From positions 248,001 through 312,000 of the forward strand of contig NZ_QXFH01000070.1 in assembly GCF_003581615.1 (NCBI RefSeq): a DNA stretch of 64,000 nucleotides, in the 5' to 3' direction. Positions 1-9,414 of this stretch are shown here, piece after piece (within the stretch, counting starts at the first letter, position 1; each line of letters opens with the position of its first letter). The translations under genes were made by a program, and so were the position numbers. Origin of the DNA: Flagellimonas lutimaris. Its GTDB lineage: Bacteria; Bacteroidota; Bacteroidia; Flavobacteriales; Flavobacteriaceae. The notes beneath the pieces are model-generated. The model saw only the letters and a program-made list of their open reading frames with translations, ran no database searches and was not told where the DNA came from.

Positions 1-85
1 TGGTAATGTTAGGAAAATCAAGGACTTTTAAGGAAAAAAACGTATCCTTATTTATAAATCTTTATTTTTAATCAAAATTATCTCT

Positions 86-400
86 GTGCTCAAAACAATA
101 CTTTTTCCAATTATATCTTTCCTGTTGATATTGTCGATATCGATATCGCCGGTTATTCCCTTATTGGATAAAGAGCTGGGAAAGACTATGATTCTTGGGG
201 CGGCAGAAGAAGAAAAAAGCAATAAAAAGGAAGAGACAGAAAAAAAGTTTGATGAAATAGATGCTTATTTTAAGTACTTTCTAGAATTGGCTGACCATCA
301 AGTTTCTCAAAAAACACAATTAGATTTTTTAGGATATATATTCCCAACTTCTGATTATACCGTTGAAATCTTAGACCCACCTCCCCGAAAATTGATTTAA
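86..400 (+). CDS. Small membrane-anchored hypothetical protein
   Basis: I do not recognise this 104-residue protein. It starts with GTG. Residues about 4-27 form one hydrophobic segment (signal anchor or uncleaved signal peptide). A highly charged Glu/Lys stretch follows at about 41-58, and then a short amphipathic C-terminal part. This suggests a protein held in the inner membrane with a small soluble domain, probably periplasmic. It sits 79 bp upstream of a SulP transporter on the same strand, with an AT-rich hairpin overlapping its stop codon, so cotranscription is uncertain. The composition and hydrophobic start make it a believable gene, but no function can be assigned. Confidence 0.55.
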   Translation: MLKTILFPIISFLLILSISISPVIPLLDKELGKTMILGAAEEEKSNKKEETEKKFDEIDAYFKYFLELADHQVSQKTQLDFLGYIFPTSDYTVEILDPPPRKLI

Positions 401-430
401 TCTTAAAATTCACATTCAAATCAATTTTTA
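388..430 (+). terminator. AT-rich hairpin at the end of the first gene
   Basis: An 11-bp perfect inverted repeat (AAAATTGATTT at 388-398, AAATCAATTTT at 418-428) with a 19-nt loop overlaps the stop codon of the first gene and is followed by a short T run. It is GC-poor, so it may be a weak terminator or only an AT-rich coincidence. Confidence 0.3.
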
Positions 431-479
431 ATCGTCTTCTACAAAAATACATTCATGTAGAGGACTAATCTTACTTATT

Positions 480-2063
480 ATGTTCAAGTATATAAAAAAT
501 GACTTGCCTGCCAGTATTGTCGTCTTTTTTGTGGCGCTACCACTTTGTTTAGGTATTGCATTGGCCAGTGGGGCACCATTGTTTTCAGGACTTATCGCAG
601 GTATTATCGGCGGAATCGTAGTCGGGGCCCTTAGTGGTTCCCAAATTGGAGTGAGCGGACCTGCTGCCGGACTCGCGGCCATTGTTCTTACAGCTATTGG
701 AACCTTGGGAGGTTATCAAAACTTTCTGGTTGCTGTAGTTTTAGGGGGCGTTATCCAACTTATTTTCGGATTCTTAAAAGCTGGAGTTATTGCCTATTAT
801 TTTCCATCCTCGGTAATTAAAGGAATGCTTACCGGTATTGGTATCATTATCATTCTAAAACAGATACCACATTTTTTTGGATATGATGCCGATCCAGAAG
901 GTGATTGGGCTTTCTTCCAGGTAGATGGCGAAAACACATTTAGTGAAATTATTAATTCAATCAATTTTATTAGTCCAGGTGCAACCCTCATTGCGGTTAT
1001 TGCCCTGGCCATACTAATTTTGTGGAGCCAGGTTTTGACAAAAAAATCCAAAATCTTTGAACTTATTCAAGGTCCTTTGGTAGCCGTAGTAATTGGGATT
1101 GTTTATTTTACATTGACGCAAGGCGATGGCACATGGGGCATCTCTGCAGAACATTTGGTAAAAGTTCCCGTTCCAGACAGTATTGAATCATTCTTGGGCT
1201 TTTTTAGTTTTCCAAATTTTTCTGCCATAACCAACCCTGATGTCTGGGTAACAGGTTTCACCATAGCTTTGGTGGCCAGTTTGGAAACCTTGCTCTGTGT
1301 GGAAGCAACGGATAAATTAGATCCCGATAAAAGAACAACACCCACCAACCGTGAACTTAGAGCCCAAGGAGTCGGAAATATGCTTTCCGGTCTGGTTGGA
1401 GGTCTTCCAGTGACCCAGGTAATCGTCCGTAGTTCCGCCAATATTCAATCCGGGGGTAAAACAAAGGCCTCCGCCATCATTCACGGATTTTTACTTTTGG
1501 GTTCGGTTATTATCATACCAACCCTGCTCAACATGATTCCATTATCTGTTTTGGCAGCCATACTATTTATTGTGGGATATAAACTTGCGAAACCCAGCTT
1601 GTTCAAAACCATGTACCAAGCAGGATGGAAGCAATTTGTTCCCTTTGTGGTAACCGTGGTAGGTATTGTTTTTACCGACCTTTTAGTTGGAATCAGCTTA
1701 GGTCTTGGAGTTGGAATCGTAGTTGTACTTATTAAAAGTTACCAAAACTCCCACTTCCTTCATATTGAGGATAAAAGTAATGGGGCTCATAAAATTAAAA
1801 TGACATTGGCCGAAGAAGTAACCTTTTTTAATAAAGGCGCTATCTTAAAAGAGCTGGACAGTCTACCTGAAAATTCCTACCTTGAATTAGACGTAAGAAA
1901 AACACGTTTTCTTGATAATGATATTGTAGAAATCCTTGAAGATTTCTCAGATAAAGCAAAGAATAGAAACATTGACATAAAAATTATCTCCGAAAAAGGT
2001 GAGGTTGAAAATCCTGACAGTTATATAGAATTTTTTAATCTGACACCGAAAAAATCGGCATAA
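480..2063 (+). CDS. SulP-family inorganic anion transporter (probable bicarbonate/sulfate permease)
   Basis: This 527-residue polytopic membrane protein has SulP features: an early Gly/Ala-rich helix pair (SGAPLFSGLIAGIIGG), the GSQIGVSGPAAG segment that forms the substrate site in this family, and roughly 10-14 hydrophobic helices. Residues about 440-520 are a soluble C-terminal STAS-like domain. SulP proteins move sulfate, bicarbonate or other oxyanions, often with Na+ or H+. The next gene, 9 bp away, encodes a beta-carbonic anhydrase, which favours bicarbonate as the substrate (BicA-like); that is an inference from context. The start is the ATG at 480, which begins directly with the amphipathic N-terminus typical of the family. 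Confidence 0.9.
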   Translation: MFKYIKNDLPASIVVFFVALPLCLGIALASGAPLFSGLIAGIIGGIVVGALSGSQIGVSGPAAGLAAIVLTAIGTLGGYQNFLVAVVLGGVIQLIFGFLKAGVIAYYFPSSVIKGMLTGIGIIIILKQIPHFFGYDADPEGDWAFFQVDGENTFSEIINSINFISPGATLIAVIALAILILWSQVLTKKSKIFELIQGPLVAVVIGIVYFTLTQGDGTWGISAEHLVKVPVPDSIESFLGFFSFPNFSAITNPDVWVTGFTIALVASLETLLCVEATDKLDPDKRTTPTNRELRAQGVGNMLSGLVGGLPVTQVIVRSSANIQSGGKTKASAIIHGFLLLGSVIIIPTLLNMIPLSVLAAILFIVGYKLAKPSLFKTMYQAGWKQFVPFVVTVVGIVFTDLLVGISLGLGVGIVVVLIKSYQNSHFLHIEDKSNGAHKIKMTLAEEVTFFNKGAILKELDSLPENSYLELDVRKTRFLDNDIVEILEDFSDKAKNRNIDIKIISEKGEVENPDSYIEFFNLTPKKSA

Positions 2064-2072
2064 AACATACCT

Positions 2073-2699
2073 ATGAAAGCACATACAAAAGAAACACAAT
2101 CGACGATGACGCCAGAAAAGGCCATTCAATTTTTAAAGGAGGGCAATGAGCGTTTTCAACAGAATTTAAAAGCAAACAGAAACCTTTTAGAGCAAGTTAA
2201 TGACACCAAGGATGGGCAATTTCCATTTGCTACCGTTTTGAGCTGCATAGACTCCAGAGTATCTGCTGAGCTTGTTTTTGACCAAGGACTTGGAGATATT
2301 TTCAGTATAAGAATAGCTGGTAATTTTGTTAATCAAGATATTTTGGGCAGTATGGAGTTTGCCTGTAAATTGGCAGGCACCAAAACCATTGTAGTTCTCG
2401 GGCACACTAGCTGTGGAGCGGTTAAAGGAGCATGTGACCATGCACGCCTCGGAAATCTAACGGCTCTTATAAATAAAATAGAGCCAGCAGTTTATGCCGT
2501 AAAAGAACCCAAAGAAGAATCCCAGCGGAATTCCAAAAACTTGGATTTTGTAGATGCAGTTTCGGTCAAAAATGTTGAAATGACCTTGGAAAACATAAGA
2601 AACCAAAGTGTTATCTTAAAAGAGATGGAAGAGAATAAAGAAATTGCCATAGTCGGTGCCATGTACGACATCTCGGATGGGAAGGTCACCTTTATGTAA
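2073..2699 (+). CDS. Beta-class carbonic anhydrase
   Basis: This 208-residue soluble enzyme interconverts CO2 and bicarbonate. The zinc site of the beta class is visible: Cys58-x-Asp60-x-Arg62 in SCIDSR, and His111 and Cys114 in GHTSCGAVKGA. No signal peptide is seen, so it should be cytoplasmic. It lies 9 bp after one SulP transporter gene and 100 bp before another, so it probably converts transported bicarbonate or traps CO2. The length is normal for the short bacterial beta class. A strong hairpin terminator follows at 2721-2755, which would separate it from the second transporter. Confidence 0.95.
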   Translation: MKAHTKETQSTMTPEKAIQFLKEGNERFQQNLKANRNLLEQVNDTKDGQFPFATVLSCIDSRVSAELVFDQGLGDIFSIRIAGNFVNQDILGSMEFACKLAGTKTIVVLGHTSCGAVKGACDHARLGNLTALINKIEPAVYAVKEPKEESQRNSKNLDFVDAVSVKNVEMTLENIRNQSVILKEMEENKEIAIVGAMYDISDGKVTFM

Positions 2700-2720
2700 C
2701 AAAAGATAGCTTTGTGTAAT

Positions 2721-2755
2721 AAATGCCAGTGGATTGTATCCATTGGCATTTTGTA
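2721..2755 (+). terminator. Rho-independent terminator after the carbonic anhydrase gene
   Basis: A 14-bp stem (2721-2734 with 2738-2751, one G-T wobble) closes on the 3-nt loop TGT and ends in a TTTT-containing tail. It lies 22 bp after the carbonic anhydrase stop codon and 45 bp before the next SulP start, so it would end or attenuate the first transporter/anhydrase transcript. Confidence 0.75.
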
Positions 2756-2799
2756 TTTATAATATTGCTATATTCAAACTACATATTAACAACCACACT

Positions 2800-4653
2800 A
2801 TGTTTAAGCACCTAAGGGGAGATCTATTCGGAGGTATTACTGCAGGCATCGTTGCACTGCCCTTAGCCCTTGCATTTGGGGTGAGCTCCGGATTAGGACC
2901 AAGTGCTGGATTATACGGTGCTATTTTTATAAGTTTTTTTGCGGCTTTATTTGGAGGGACCAGCACACAAATTTCAGGCCCAACCGCTCCAATGACCGCC
3001 GTAAGTATGGTTGCTATTGCAGGTATTATAGCCATAAACGATGGCGACATCAACAAGGCACTCCCTGCTATTCTTACCGTTTTTTTATTGGCCGGAATCA
3101 TGCAGGTAGGTTTGGGGCTTTTGGGAATGGGAAAATATATCAAATACATTCCATACCCCGTAGTTTCGGGCTTTATGACAGCTATTGGCATTATTATTCT
3201 AGTGACTCAAATATTGCCTGCCGTTGGGTATTATCCTGAGGAAGACGAAGCTTATGTAAATCAATTTATGCCGGAAGCTGAGGAACAAATTTTGGAAAAT
3301 ATCCTTCAGGAAGAAGCTGGTGAGGGTATTTTGGTTTTGGAAGATTTTACAGAGACCATAAAACGTGCTGACAAAATTACCCCTGCAGATATGCTAAAAG
3401 AAGCTGGTACCCTAGCTTCCAAAGAAGCATCAGGAGTTACTGGAACTTTTAAAGTGCTTCCCAGAGCCTTGAAAAATATTAATTGGTTGGAACTGGCTCT
3501 GGCCCTAGCTACCATTATCATTATTTATGGTTTTAAACGGATAACCACGGCTATTCCCAGTACGCTAGTGGCCTTGATTGTTGTTTCGGGTGTAGCTTTT
3601 GGATTTAAAATGGATTACAGGCCCATTGAACAGATTCCCAGTGGTTTGCCAATTCCCAATCTTGAGATTTTTACAGCATTTAACTTAGATAGTATTACTC
3701 CGTATATTTTTACTGCTTTTACTTTGGCCCTCCTTGGTGCCATAGATTCTTTGCTTACATCCGTTGTTGCGGACAATATGACCCAGACCAAACACAAACC
3801 CAACAAAGAGTTGATAGGTCAAGGTATAGGGAACAGTATAGCAGCCATTTTTGGAGGCATTCCAGGTGCTGGGGCTACCATAAGAACAGTGGTGAACATC
3901 AATTCCGGAGGGAAAACAAAACTTTCCGGTATGGTCGCCGGTGTGCTTTTGCTCATTATTTTACTGGCGCTGGGCCCTATAGCTTCGCAAATACCGGCCG
4001 CAGTATTGGCAGGTATTTTGGTTACTGTAGGTATCGGGGTGATGGATTACAGAGGCTTGAAGGCTATCCCCCATTTGCCAAAGGACATCAAAATCGGGCC
4101 GTTTAAACTTAGCTCGGAAGTGGTTATTATGCTAGTAGTAATGGTGCTTTCATCCGTTTGGAACTTGGTGTATGCCGTTGGAATAGGCTTAGTTATTGCC
4201 TCTTTAATGTTTATGAAGAAAATTGGTGACCTCACGGCACAACGCTCAAATGTGAGAGCCTTGCGCGAAGAGGCTTGGTCCGATGAAAAAAATATACCAC
4301 AAAAAATAAAAGATGAAGTTTTTATAAAACATATAAAAGGACCGTTATTTTTTGGGTCTACCAACGAATTTCAACAACTGGCATCACAAATTCCCGATAC
4401 AGCTTCTACGGTTATCATCAGAATGGGCAGAATGCAGTATATGGACCAAACCGGGCTTTACGCCATGGAGGATGTATTGCAGGATTTAAAGCGAAAAGAC
4501 GTTACCATTCTCTTGGTTAACATATTGGATCAGCCCGAATATATGTTGGAACGTATAGATATTATTCCTGACCTTATCCCAAAACACCACGTTTTTAAAA
4601 GCTTTAAATCTTGCTTGGAATGGGTAGATGAAAACCTCAATTCACAAACATAA
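2800..4653 (+). CDS. SulP-family anion transporter with C-terminal STAS domain
   Basis: This is a second SulP transporter, 617 residues from the ATG at 2800. The frame opens earlier with a TTG at 2734, but that lies inside the preceding terminator and adds a non-family N-terminus. The N-terminal MFKHLRGDLFGGITAG and the TSTQISGPTAPMTA segment match SulP permeases. There is an extra soluble stretch between helices at about residues 135-215, and a C-terminal STAS domain at about 500-600. It may carry bicarbonate together with the neighbouring anhydrase, but sulfate or another anion cannot be excluded. It differs clearly from the first SulP gene, so the two are paralogs rather than a recent duplication. 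Confidence 0.9.
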   Translation: MFKHLRGDLFGGITAGIVALPLALAFGVSSGLGPSAGLYGAIFISFFAALFGGTSTQISGPTAPMTAVSMVAIAGIIAINDGDINKALPAILTVFLLAGIMQVGLGLLGMGKYIKYIPYPVVSGFMTAIGIIILVTQILPAVGYYPEEDEAYVNQFMPEAEEQILENILQEEAGEGILVLEDFTETIKRADKITPADMLKEAGTLASKEASGVTGTFKVLPRALKNINWLELALALATIIIIYGFKRITTAIPSTLVALIVVSGVAFGFKMDYRPIEQIPSGLPIPNLEIFTAFNLDSITPYIFTAFTLALLGAIDSLLTSVVADNMTQTKHKPNKELIGQGIGNSIAAIFGGIPGAGATIRTVVNINSGGKTKLSGMVAGVLLLIILLALGPIASQIPAAVLAGILVTVGIGVMDYRGLKAIPHLPKDIKIGPFKLSSEVVIMLVVMVLSSVWNLVYAVGIGLVIASLMFMKKIGDLTAQRSNVRALREEAWSDEKNIPQKIKDEVFIKHIKGPLFFGSTNEFQQLASQIPDTASTVIIRMGRMQYMDQTGLYAMEDVLQDLKRKDVTILLVNILDQPEYMLERIDIIPDLIPKHHVFKSFKSCLEWVDENLNSQT

Positions 4654-4669
4654 GTTTGATTATATCGTA

Positions 4670-5362
4670 ATGCCCCTCAAAGATTTTCCTCAGGATTCAG
4701 GACCAATATATTTAGAGACCGTTGAAGGAAGGTTTCCAGTGGAGCCCTTTAACACCTACAGTAACTTAATTTTCCTGGTGTTAATCATCTATTGGGGTAT
4801 AAAAGTATATCGCAATCCGAAACAACATCAATTTTTAGCTTGGGTTCTTCCCATAATCGGAATTAGTTATATCGGTGGAACAGTTTATCATGCAACACGC
4901 AGTCACGAGTTTTGGCTTCGTTTGGATTGGATGCCCATAATGTTGTTATGTGCAGCTTTGGTAATCTACTTCATTTTTAAACTAGTGAAGTCGTGGTGGC
5001 AACAACTTCTCTTAATCACGGCATTGCTCGGAGCATCCTTTTTGCTGAGGATTCTTCCCATTCCCACAGGTTTGAGGATCTCTCTTGGATATGTAATAAC
5101 AGTGGCTACCATACTTGTTCCCTTGGTCTGGTATTTAGTCAAAACCAAAGGCAAAAATATAACTTACGTTGCACTTGCCTTCTTAATATTTAGTGTCGCC
5201 ATTTTCTTTAGAAGTATTGATCTTTACCAAAATTTCTTTCCCATGGGTACCCATTGGTTGTGGCATCTTTTGGGTGGAATTGCAGTACATTTTCTAATTG
5301 CTTATATATTCAAGGACAATTTGCTAAATTTGTCCGCCAATAGCGCAAGCAATCATGATTGA
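4670..5362 (+). CDS. Ceramidase-like (CREST superfamily) membrane hydrolase
   Basis: This 230-residue protein has about seven membrane helices and the scattered polar residues of the alkaline ceramidase/CREST superfamily: Glu25 and Asn28 in EPFNTYSN, His74 in [10 protein letters not shown], Asp86 in LDWMP, and two His in [10 protein letters not shown] near the C-terminus. These His/Asp residues bind zinc in CREST hydrolases. An ATG at 4628 would overlap the upstream transporter by 26 bp and add 14 unconserved residues, so the ATG at 4670 is preferred. The gene overlaps pheS by 8 bp. The substrate is unknown; an amide or ester bond in a sphingolipid-like or other membrane lipid is the family expectation. 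Confidence 0.7.
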   Translation: MPLKDFPQDSGPIYLETVEGRFPVEPFNTYSNLIFLVLIIYWGIKVYRNPKQHQFLAWVLPIIGISYIGGTVYHATRSHEFWLRLDWMPIMLLCAALVIYFIFKLVKSWWQQLLLITALLGASFLLRILPIPTGLRISLGYVITVATILVPLVWYLVKTKGKNITYVALAFLIFSVAIFFRSIDLYQNFFPMGTHWLWHLLGGIAVHFLIAYIFKDNLLNLSANSASNHD

Positions 5363-6374
5363 TACCATTAAGGAACATATCGCCGAAGTAGAAAAATTTA
5401 CTTCGACCTCAATTGAAGAAATTGAAGCTTTCCGAATTAAGTATTTGGGGAAAAAAGGACTTTTGAACAGTTTCTTTGCCGAATTTAAAAATGTGCCAAA
5501 CGAGCAGAAAAAAGATTTTGGCAAGGTTGTCAATGAATTAAAAACTGCCGCTACCGAAAAGGTCAACGAACTTAAGGAGGCCTTGGAAAACCAAACCGAT
5601 GCAGCTGGAAAATATGGTGATTTGACCAGACCTGGTGAACCTGTGGAAATTGGTTCCCGTCATCCTATCAGCATTGTAAAGAATCAAATCATTGATATTT
5701 TTTCAAGAATCGGGTTCAATGTTTCTGAAGGACCGGAGATTGAAGATGACTGGCATAACTTTACCGCACTCAATCTTCCGGAATACCACCCTGCCCGAGA
5801 TATGCAGGATACTTTTTTCATCCAAACGGATCCGGATATCCTTTTGCGTACCCATACCTCATCGGTACAGGTAAGATATATGGAAGGTAACAAACCTCCG
5901 ATCAGGACCATTTCCCCTGGAAGGGTTTATAGAAACGAAGCTATTTCAGCTCGTTCCCATTGCTTTTTCCATCAGGTGGAAGGTTTGTATGTGGACAAGA
6001 ATGTATCCTTTGCCGATTTAAAACAGACTTTGCAATATTTCACTTCAGAAATGTTCGGTAAGTCAAAAATTAGGTTGCGGCCTTCTTATTTCCCGTTTAC
6101 AGAGCCTAGTGCAGAAGTTGATGTGTATTGGGGACTTGAGACCGAGACAGATTACCGGATGACAAAGGGTACCGGATGGTTGGAAATTATGGGCTGCGGA
6201 ATGGTGGACCCCAATGTGCTTAAAAATTGCGGTATAGATCCCGAAGTGTATTCCGGTTTTGCCTTTGGTATGGGAATAGACCGCATAGCACTCTTACTAC
6301 ATCAAATTTCCGACATTCGCCTACTTAGTGAAAATGATGTTCGTTTTCTGGAGCAGTTCAAAAGTGCACTGTAA
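5355..6374 (+). CDS. pheS: Phenylalanine-tRNA ligase alpha subunit
   Basis: This 339-residue protein is the catalytic alpha subunit of the alpha2beta2 enzyme that charges tRNA-Phe. An N-terminal coiled-coil arm (about 1-90) is followed by a class II synthetase core, with motif 2 around [13 protein letters not shown] and motif 3 around [14 protein letters not shown]. The length fits bacterial PheS (about 330-350). The ATG at 5355 overlaps the end of the ceramidase-like gene. No pheT is in the window, so the subunits are encoded apart here, as is common in Bacteroidota. Confidence 0.98.
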   Translation: MIDTIKEHIAEVEKFTSTSIEEIEAFRIKYLGKKGLLNSFFAEFKNVPNEQKKDFGKVVNELKTAATEKVNELKEALENQTDAAGKYGDLTRPGEPVEIGSRHPISIVKNQIIDIFSRIGFNVSEGPEIEDDWHNFTALNLPEYHPARDMQDTFFIQTDPDILLRTHTSSVQVRYMEGNKPPIRTISPGRVYRNEAISARSHCFFHQVEGLYVDKNVSFADLKQTLQYFTSEMFGKSKIRLRPSYFPFTEPSAEVDVYWGLETETDYRMTKGTGWLEIMGCGMVDPNVLKNCGIDPEVYSGFAFGMGIDRIALLLHQISDIRLLSENDVRFLEQFKSAL

Positions 6375-6382
6375 ATCATTTT

Positions 6383-6781
6383 ATGAAAAAGGATATTGAA
6401 ATTCCCGTAGCCAAGGATGTGCATGTTGCAGTAATTCGTGAATGGAACGATGAATTTCTATCCAAAGATTGGAATGCCTACCTCATTAATAACAGAACGG
6501 ATATCATTGAAATGGCCATTGTGGTTTCCAAAGGTTTTGATGGGGATACAAAAACCTCTACCATGCGCCACGGCATTGGTATTCTTGAACCAAAATCCTT
6601 TAAAAAAATTGAATTGCTACAAGAAGAGGTGCTCGCACTCAACAATGAATTCTTTGTTACCTTTTTTGCCGAAAACAAACTGTTTGAAAAAAGGTTCCTA
6701 TTTCCTAAACATACCATCACCGAAGATAGCCTAACCACAATCCCAATCCTAGATAAAGAAGGAGTTCTTCCTGAGGGTTGA
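6383..6781 (+). CDS. Conserved small cytoplasmic protein downstream of pheS
   Basis: I do not recognise a named domain in this 132-residue soluble protein. It starts 8 bp after pheS on the same strand and is probably cotranscribed. The sequence alternates beta-like and helical stretches (VHVAVIREWNDEF, TDIIEMAIVVSKGFDGD) with no signal peptide, Cys cluster or membrane helix. Such small genes after pheS are common in flavobacterial genomes, as I recall, but no function is established. Codon use matches its neighbours and the frame is intact, so it is very likely a real gene. Confidence 0.75.
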   Translation: MKKDIEIPVAKDVHVAVIREWNDEFLSKDWNAYLINNRTDIIEMAIVVSKGFDGDTKTSTMRHGIGILEPKSFKKIELLQEEVLALNNEFFVTFFAENKLFEKRFLFPKHTITEDSLTTIPILDKEGVLPEG

Positions 6782-6964
6782 TGAGTATTTGGCATACAAA
6801 ACTTGTTGAATCCTATCATTATCAGTAATCTACGGGGTTATCTTACGTTGGAATATCTTCAAAAAAGCCCCCCTCAATAGTAGTTTCAGCTAACAATACT
6901 TTAAAAAAATCCCTTTAATTTTAACACATTCTTTTATAAACTGCTGATTTTTATGTTTTTAGTG

Positions 6965-6995
6965 TTGTTTTTAGCAAAATGATCGCATATTTTTA
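6965..6995 (+). promoter_or_regulatory. Candidate promoter of the aminotransferase/AEC/amidase cluster
   Basis: TTG at 6965-6967 and TATTTTTA at 6988-6995, spaced by 20 bp, resemble the Bacteroidota TTG / TAnnTTTG promoter with one mismatch in the downstream box. The position, 26 bp before the ATG at 7022, is suitable. Confidence 0.35.
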
Positions 6996-7021
6996 ATTTC
7001 TTCTAAAAAACTAAAAAACCA

Positions 7022-8221
7022 ATGGGAACTACAACTAACATCAACAGACGGGATTGGATAAGAAAAAGTGTGCTCACCGCGGGCGGTGCAATGGCCTTAC
7101 CTTACATAGGACTAGCGGAAACACCAAAAGCTCCATTAACCTTGGACGCCGAAGGAAATGCAGTGTACAGTCCTTTCTTTAAGGAATATTTACCGAAACC
7201 TGAGGCGGTCCTTCCAGAACTGGCTGCAAAATTGAATGCCAACGAAAATCCCTACGGACCTTCACCAATGGCCTTGGAAGCCTTTAAAAATTCAGCTTCC
7301 GGAGGAAACAGATATGCATGGAAGGAATTGTTCCAATTAGTGGACAAAATTGCGGATTTTGAAGGTGTTGAAAGTAAAAACGTAATGATGGGCCCTGGTT
7401 CTTCCGATCTGTTGGAAAAAACAGCCATGGTATTCTTTATGAACGGAGGTAATGTGGTGTCTGCCGATCCTGCTTATATGTCCCTTATTAGAGTGGCCGA
7501 ATCAGTAGGTGCCACTTGGAAGCCAGTTCCGTTAAAAGATGACTGGTCGCATGACCTTAAGGCCATGGAAGAAGCAATTGATGATGACACCAAATTGGTT
7601 TACATCTGCAACCCGAACAACCCAACTGGTTCCATGACGGATCATGAGGAGTTGGTCGATTTCTGTTCGCGAGTGTCAGAAAAAGTCCCCGTATTTGTGG
7701 ATGAAGCCTACCTATGGTTCTTGGATGAAGGAGCTAAGAAAAGTATGGTTTCCTTGGTAAATGAAGGTAAAGACGTCATCGTCGCCAGAACCTTCTCCAA
7801 AATTCACGGTATGGCAGGACTACGTGTTGGGTACGCTGTCGCCCAAGAAGAAACCTTGGGAAGAATCCAAAAAATCACAAGAGGGGGTATGGGAATCTCT
7901 TTACCCTCCGTATATGCCGCAATGGCTGCCATGGATGATAATGCTTTTATCGAAAAATCCCGCGAGCTAAATGCAGAATGCAGGGATTACGTGTATAAAA
8001 GTTTGGAGAAAATGGGCATTACTTCTTATGTCCCCTCTTCAACAAGTTTTATCATTTTCCCTATTGAAATGGAGGGTAGGGCGTTTTTAGAGCAAATGAC
8101 TGAGTTAAAGGTGGGGGTGCGTGCTTTCCAATTTATGGATCAAAACTGGTGCCGTGTCAGCATGGGTACCATGGACGAAATGAAAACATTTACCGCCGCA
8201 CTCAATAAAGTGTTGGTATAG
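7022..8221 (+). CDS. Tat-exported PLP-dependent aminotransferase (histidinol-phosphate aminotransferase-like)
   Basis: This 399-residue fold-type I aminotransferase begins with a twin-arginine signal (RRDWIRKSVLTAGGAMAL, residues 9-26), so it should be exported folded with its cofactor. The core resembles HisC/Aro aminotransferases: KLNANENPYGPSP near residue 75, CNPNNPTG at 196-203, Asp227-Glu-Ala-Tyr230, and the Schiff-base Lys260 in TFSKIHGMAGLR. Family enzymes transaminate histidinol phosphate or aromatic and other amino acids; the substrate here is unknown. A periplasmic PLP enzyme is unusual. Its stop codon overlaps the GTG start of an AEC permease by 1 bp, and a secreted amidase follows, so the three probably act in one periplasmic amino-acid or N-carbamoyl compound pathway. 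Confidence 0.9.
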   Translation: MGTTTNINRRDWIRKSVLTAGGAMALPYIGLAETPKAPLTLDAEGNAVYSPFFKEYLPKPEAVLPELAAKLNANENPYGPSPMALEAFKNSASGGNRYAWKELFQLVDKIADFEGVESKNVMMGPGSSDLLEKTAMVFFMNGGNVVSADPAYMSLIRVAESVGATWKPVPLKDDWSHDLKAMEEAIDDDTKLVYICNPNNPTGSMTDHEELVDFCSRVSEKVPVFVDEAYLWFLDEGAKKSMVSLVNEGKDVIVARTFSKIHGMAGLRVGYAVAQEETLGRIQKITRGGMGISLPSVYAAMAAMDDNAFIEKSRELNAECRDYVYKSLEKMGITSYVPSSTSFIIFPIEMEGRAFLEQMTELKVGVRAFQFMDQNWCRVSMGTMDEMKTFTAALNKVLV

Positions 8222-9360
8222 TGGATGTAGGCATTCAAAAAACCATTGTATTTCTTTTTTTCATCTTCATTGGGGTTTTACTCAAGGTAAAATTTAAATC
8301 CAAGGACGAGATTACTGGAATAAAAAAGGTAATTCTTAACCTAGCATTGCCCGCGACCATTTTTATTGCGTTGTTAGGGGTAAAGGTGGAATTACACCTA
8401 TTAATATTGCCCCTTTTAGCGCTTGGGCTTAACCTATTGTTGTTTTTTGCCATGCCCTTTATTTTGCCCCTAATGGGTATTGGCAAAGGAACTTCCGAGT
8501 ACAGAACCGCCAAATTATTGGTGCCTTCTTTGGCTCCGGGATTATCTTCCTTTCCTTTTATTTTAGAGTTTTTAGGAGAAAAATATCTGGCCAAAGCTGC
8601 CATGTCCGATCTTGGAAACAAGGTTTTTGTACTGTTCTTCTTGTATTTAGTCGCCATGAACTGGCACTACAGCCTTCAGTCCAATGAAAAGAGAAATGGT
8701 GGGACCAAGTTAAAGCCCTTAATCAAAGCCATGGTATCAGAGCCAGTAAACGTTTTTATTGGTGCTGCTTTAGTGTTGTTGGGATTTGGCCTTAGTATGG
8801 ATTCGCTTCCTTTCTTTATGAGTGAGACCTTAGAGAAGCTAAGCTTAATCATGACTCCTTTGGTGCTCTTATTTATTGGATTGGCCGTGAAAATCAAAAG
8901 GAAACAATTCTTCCAGATTTTTTCCTTGTTGTGCACCCGTGCAGGATTGGTTTTGTTGATTTCAGGGATTTTCGTGACCGTAGCAGGAATTGAAGCTCGA
9001 AATGAAATTTTGTTGACCGTAGCCTTTGGCCTAAGTGCCTGTAGTTTTTGGCCCTACGCACACATAGCTGCAGTAGATAGTATGGAGATGGACAAAAAAT
9101 CCAAGAAAAAAACATTCAGTAGTGACTTTGGTGTGGCCATATTGGCATTGTCATTCCCATTGTCCACTATCTTGATTTTGGCAACTTTAAACAGCGGTTC
9201 GTTCTTTGTGAACCCTTTCAATATTTTCATGATGGCCGTTGTGCTCTTAACAGTTGGTTTTGCAATTCCATTGATAAGTGGTGTCAGCAAAAAAAAGTGG
9301 TCAGAGCAAAAGTTGATCGATCATGAAATAAATTCTGCTGCCACAGAAAAAGCTGCCTAG
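8221..9360 (+). CDS. AEC-family (auxin efflux carrier-like) permease
   Basis: This 379-residue membrane protein has about ten hydrophobic helices in two halves around a central loop (about residues 150-170), like the AEC/PIN-type secondary transporters. The helix ILNLALPATIFIALLG near residues 39-54 is typical of the family. AEC members export small organic acids or amino acids; none is indicated here. It starts with a GTG that overlaps the aminotransferase stop codon by one base, so the two genes are translationally coupled. The following gene, 54 bp on, encodes a secreted amidase. The permease may import or export the product of the periplasmic aminotransferase. Confidence 0.8.
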   Translation: MDVGIQKTIVFLFFIFIGVLLKVKFKSKDEITGIKKVILNLALPATIFIALLGVKVELHLLILPLLALGLNLLLFFAMPFILPLMGIGKGTSEYRTAKLLVPSLAPGLSSFPFILEFLGEKYLAKAAMSDLGNKVFVLFFLYLVAMNWHYSLQSNEKRNGGTKLKPLIKAMVSEPVNVFIGAALVLLGFGLSMDSLPFFMSETLEKLSLIMTPLVLLFIGLAVKIKRKQFFQIFSLLCTRAGLVLLISGIFVTVAGIEARNEILLTVAFGLSACSFWPYAHIAAVDSMEMDKKSKKKTFSSDFGVAILALSFPLSTILILATLNSGSFFVNPFNIFMMAVVLLTVGFAIPLISGVSKKKWSEQKLIDHEINSAATEKAA

Positions 9361-9414
9361 GTTTCCAAAGAAAAGTTATTTTTAAATTCCTAACTTTCAA
9401 AAAATCAGTAAATC

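Noticed and set aside
2707..2714. TAGCTTTG as promoter box of the second SulP gene
   Set aside because: It lies directly before a strong terminator, so a transcript from it would end at once, and no TTG partner is seen at 17-23 bp. An unrecognised read-through mechanism cannot be fully excluded.
2734..2799. TTG start giving 22 extra residues on the second SulP protein
   Set aside because: The codons lie in the terminator hairpin and encode no family sequence; the ATG at 2800 gives the normal N-terminus.
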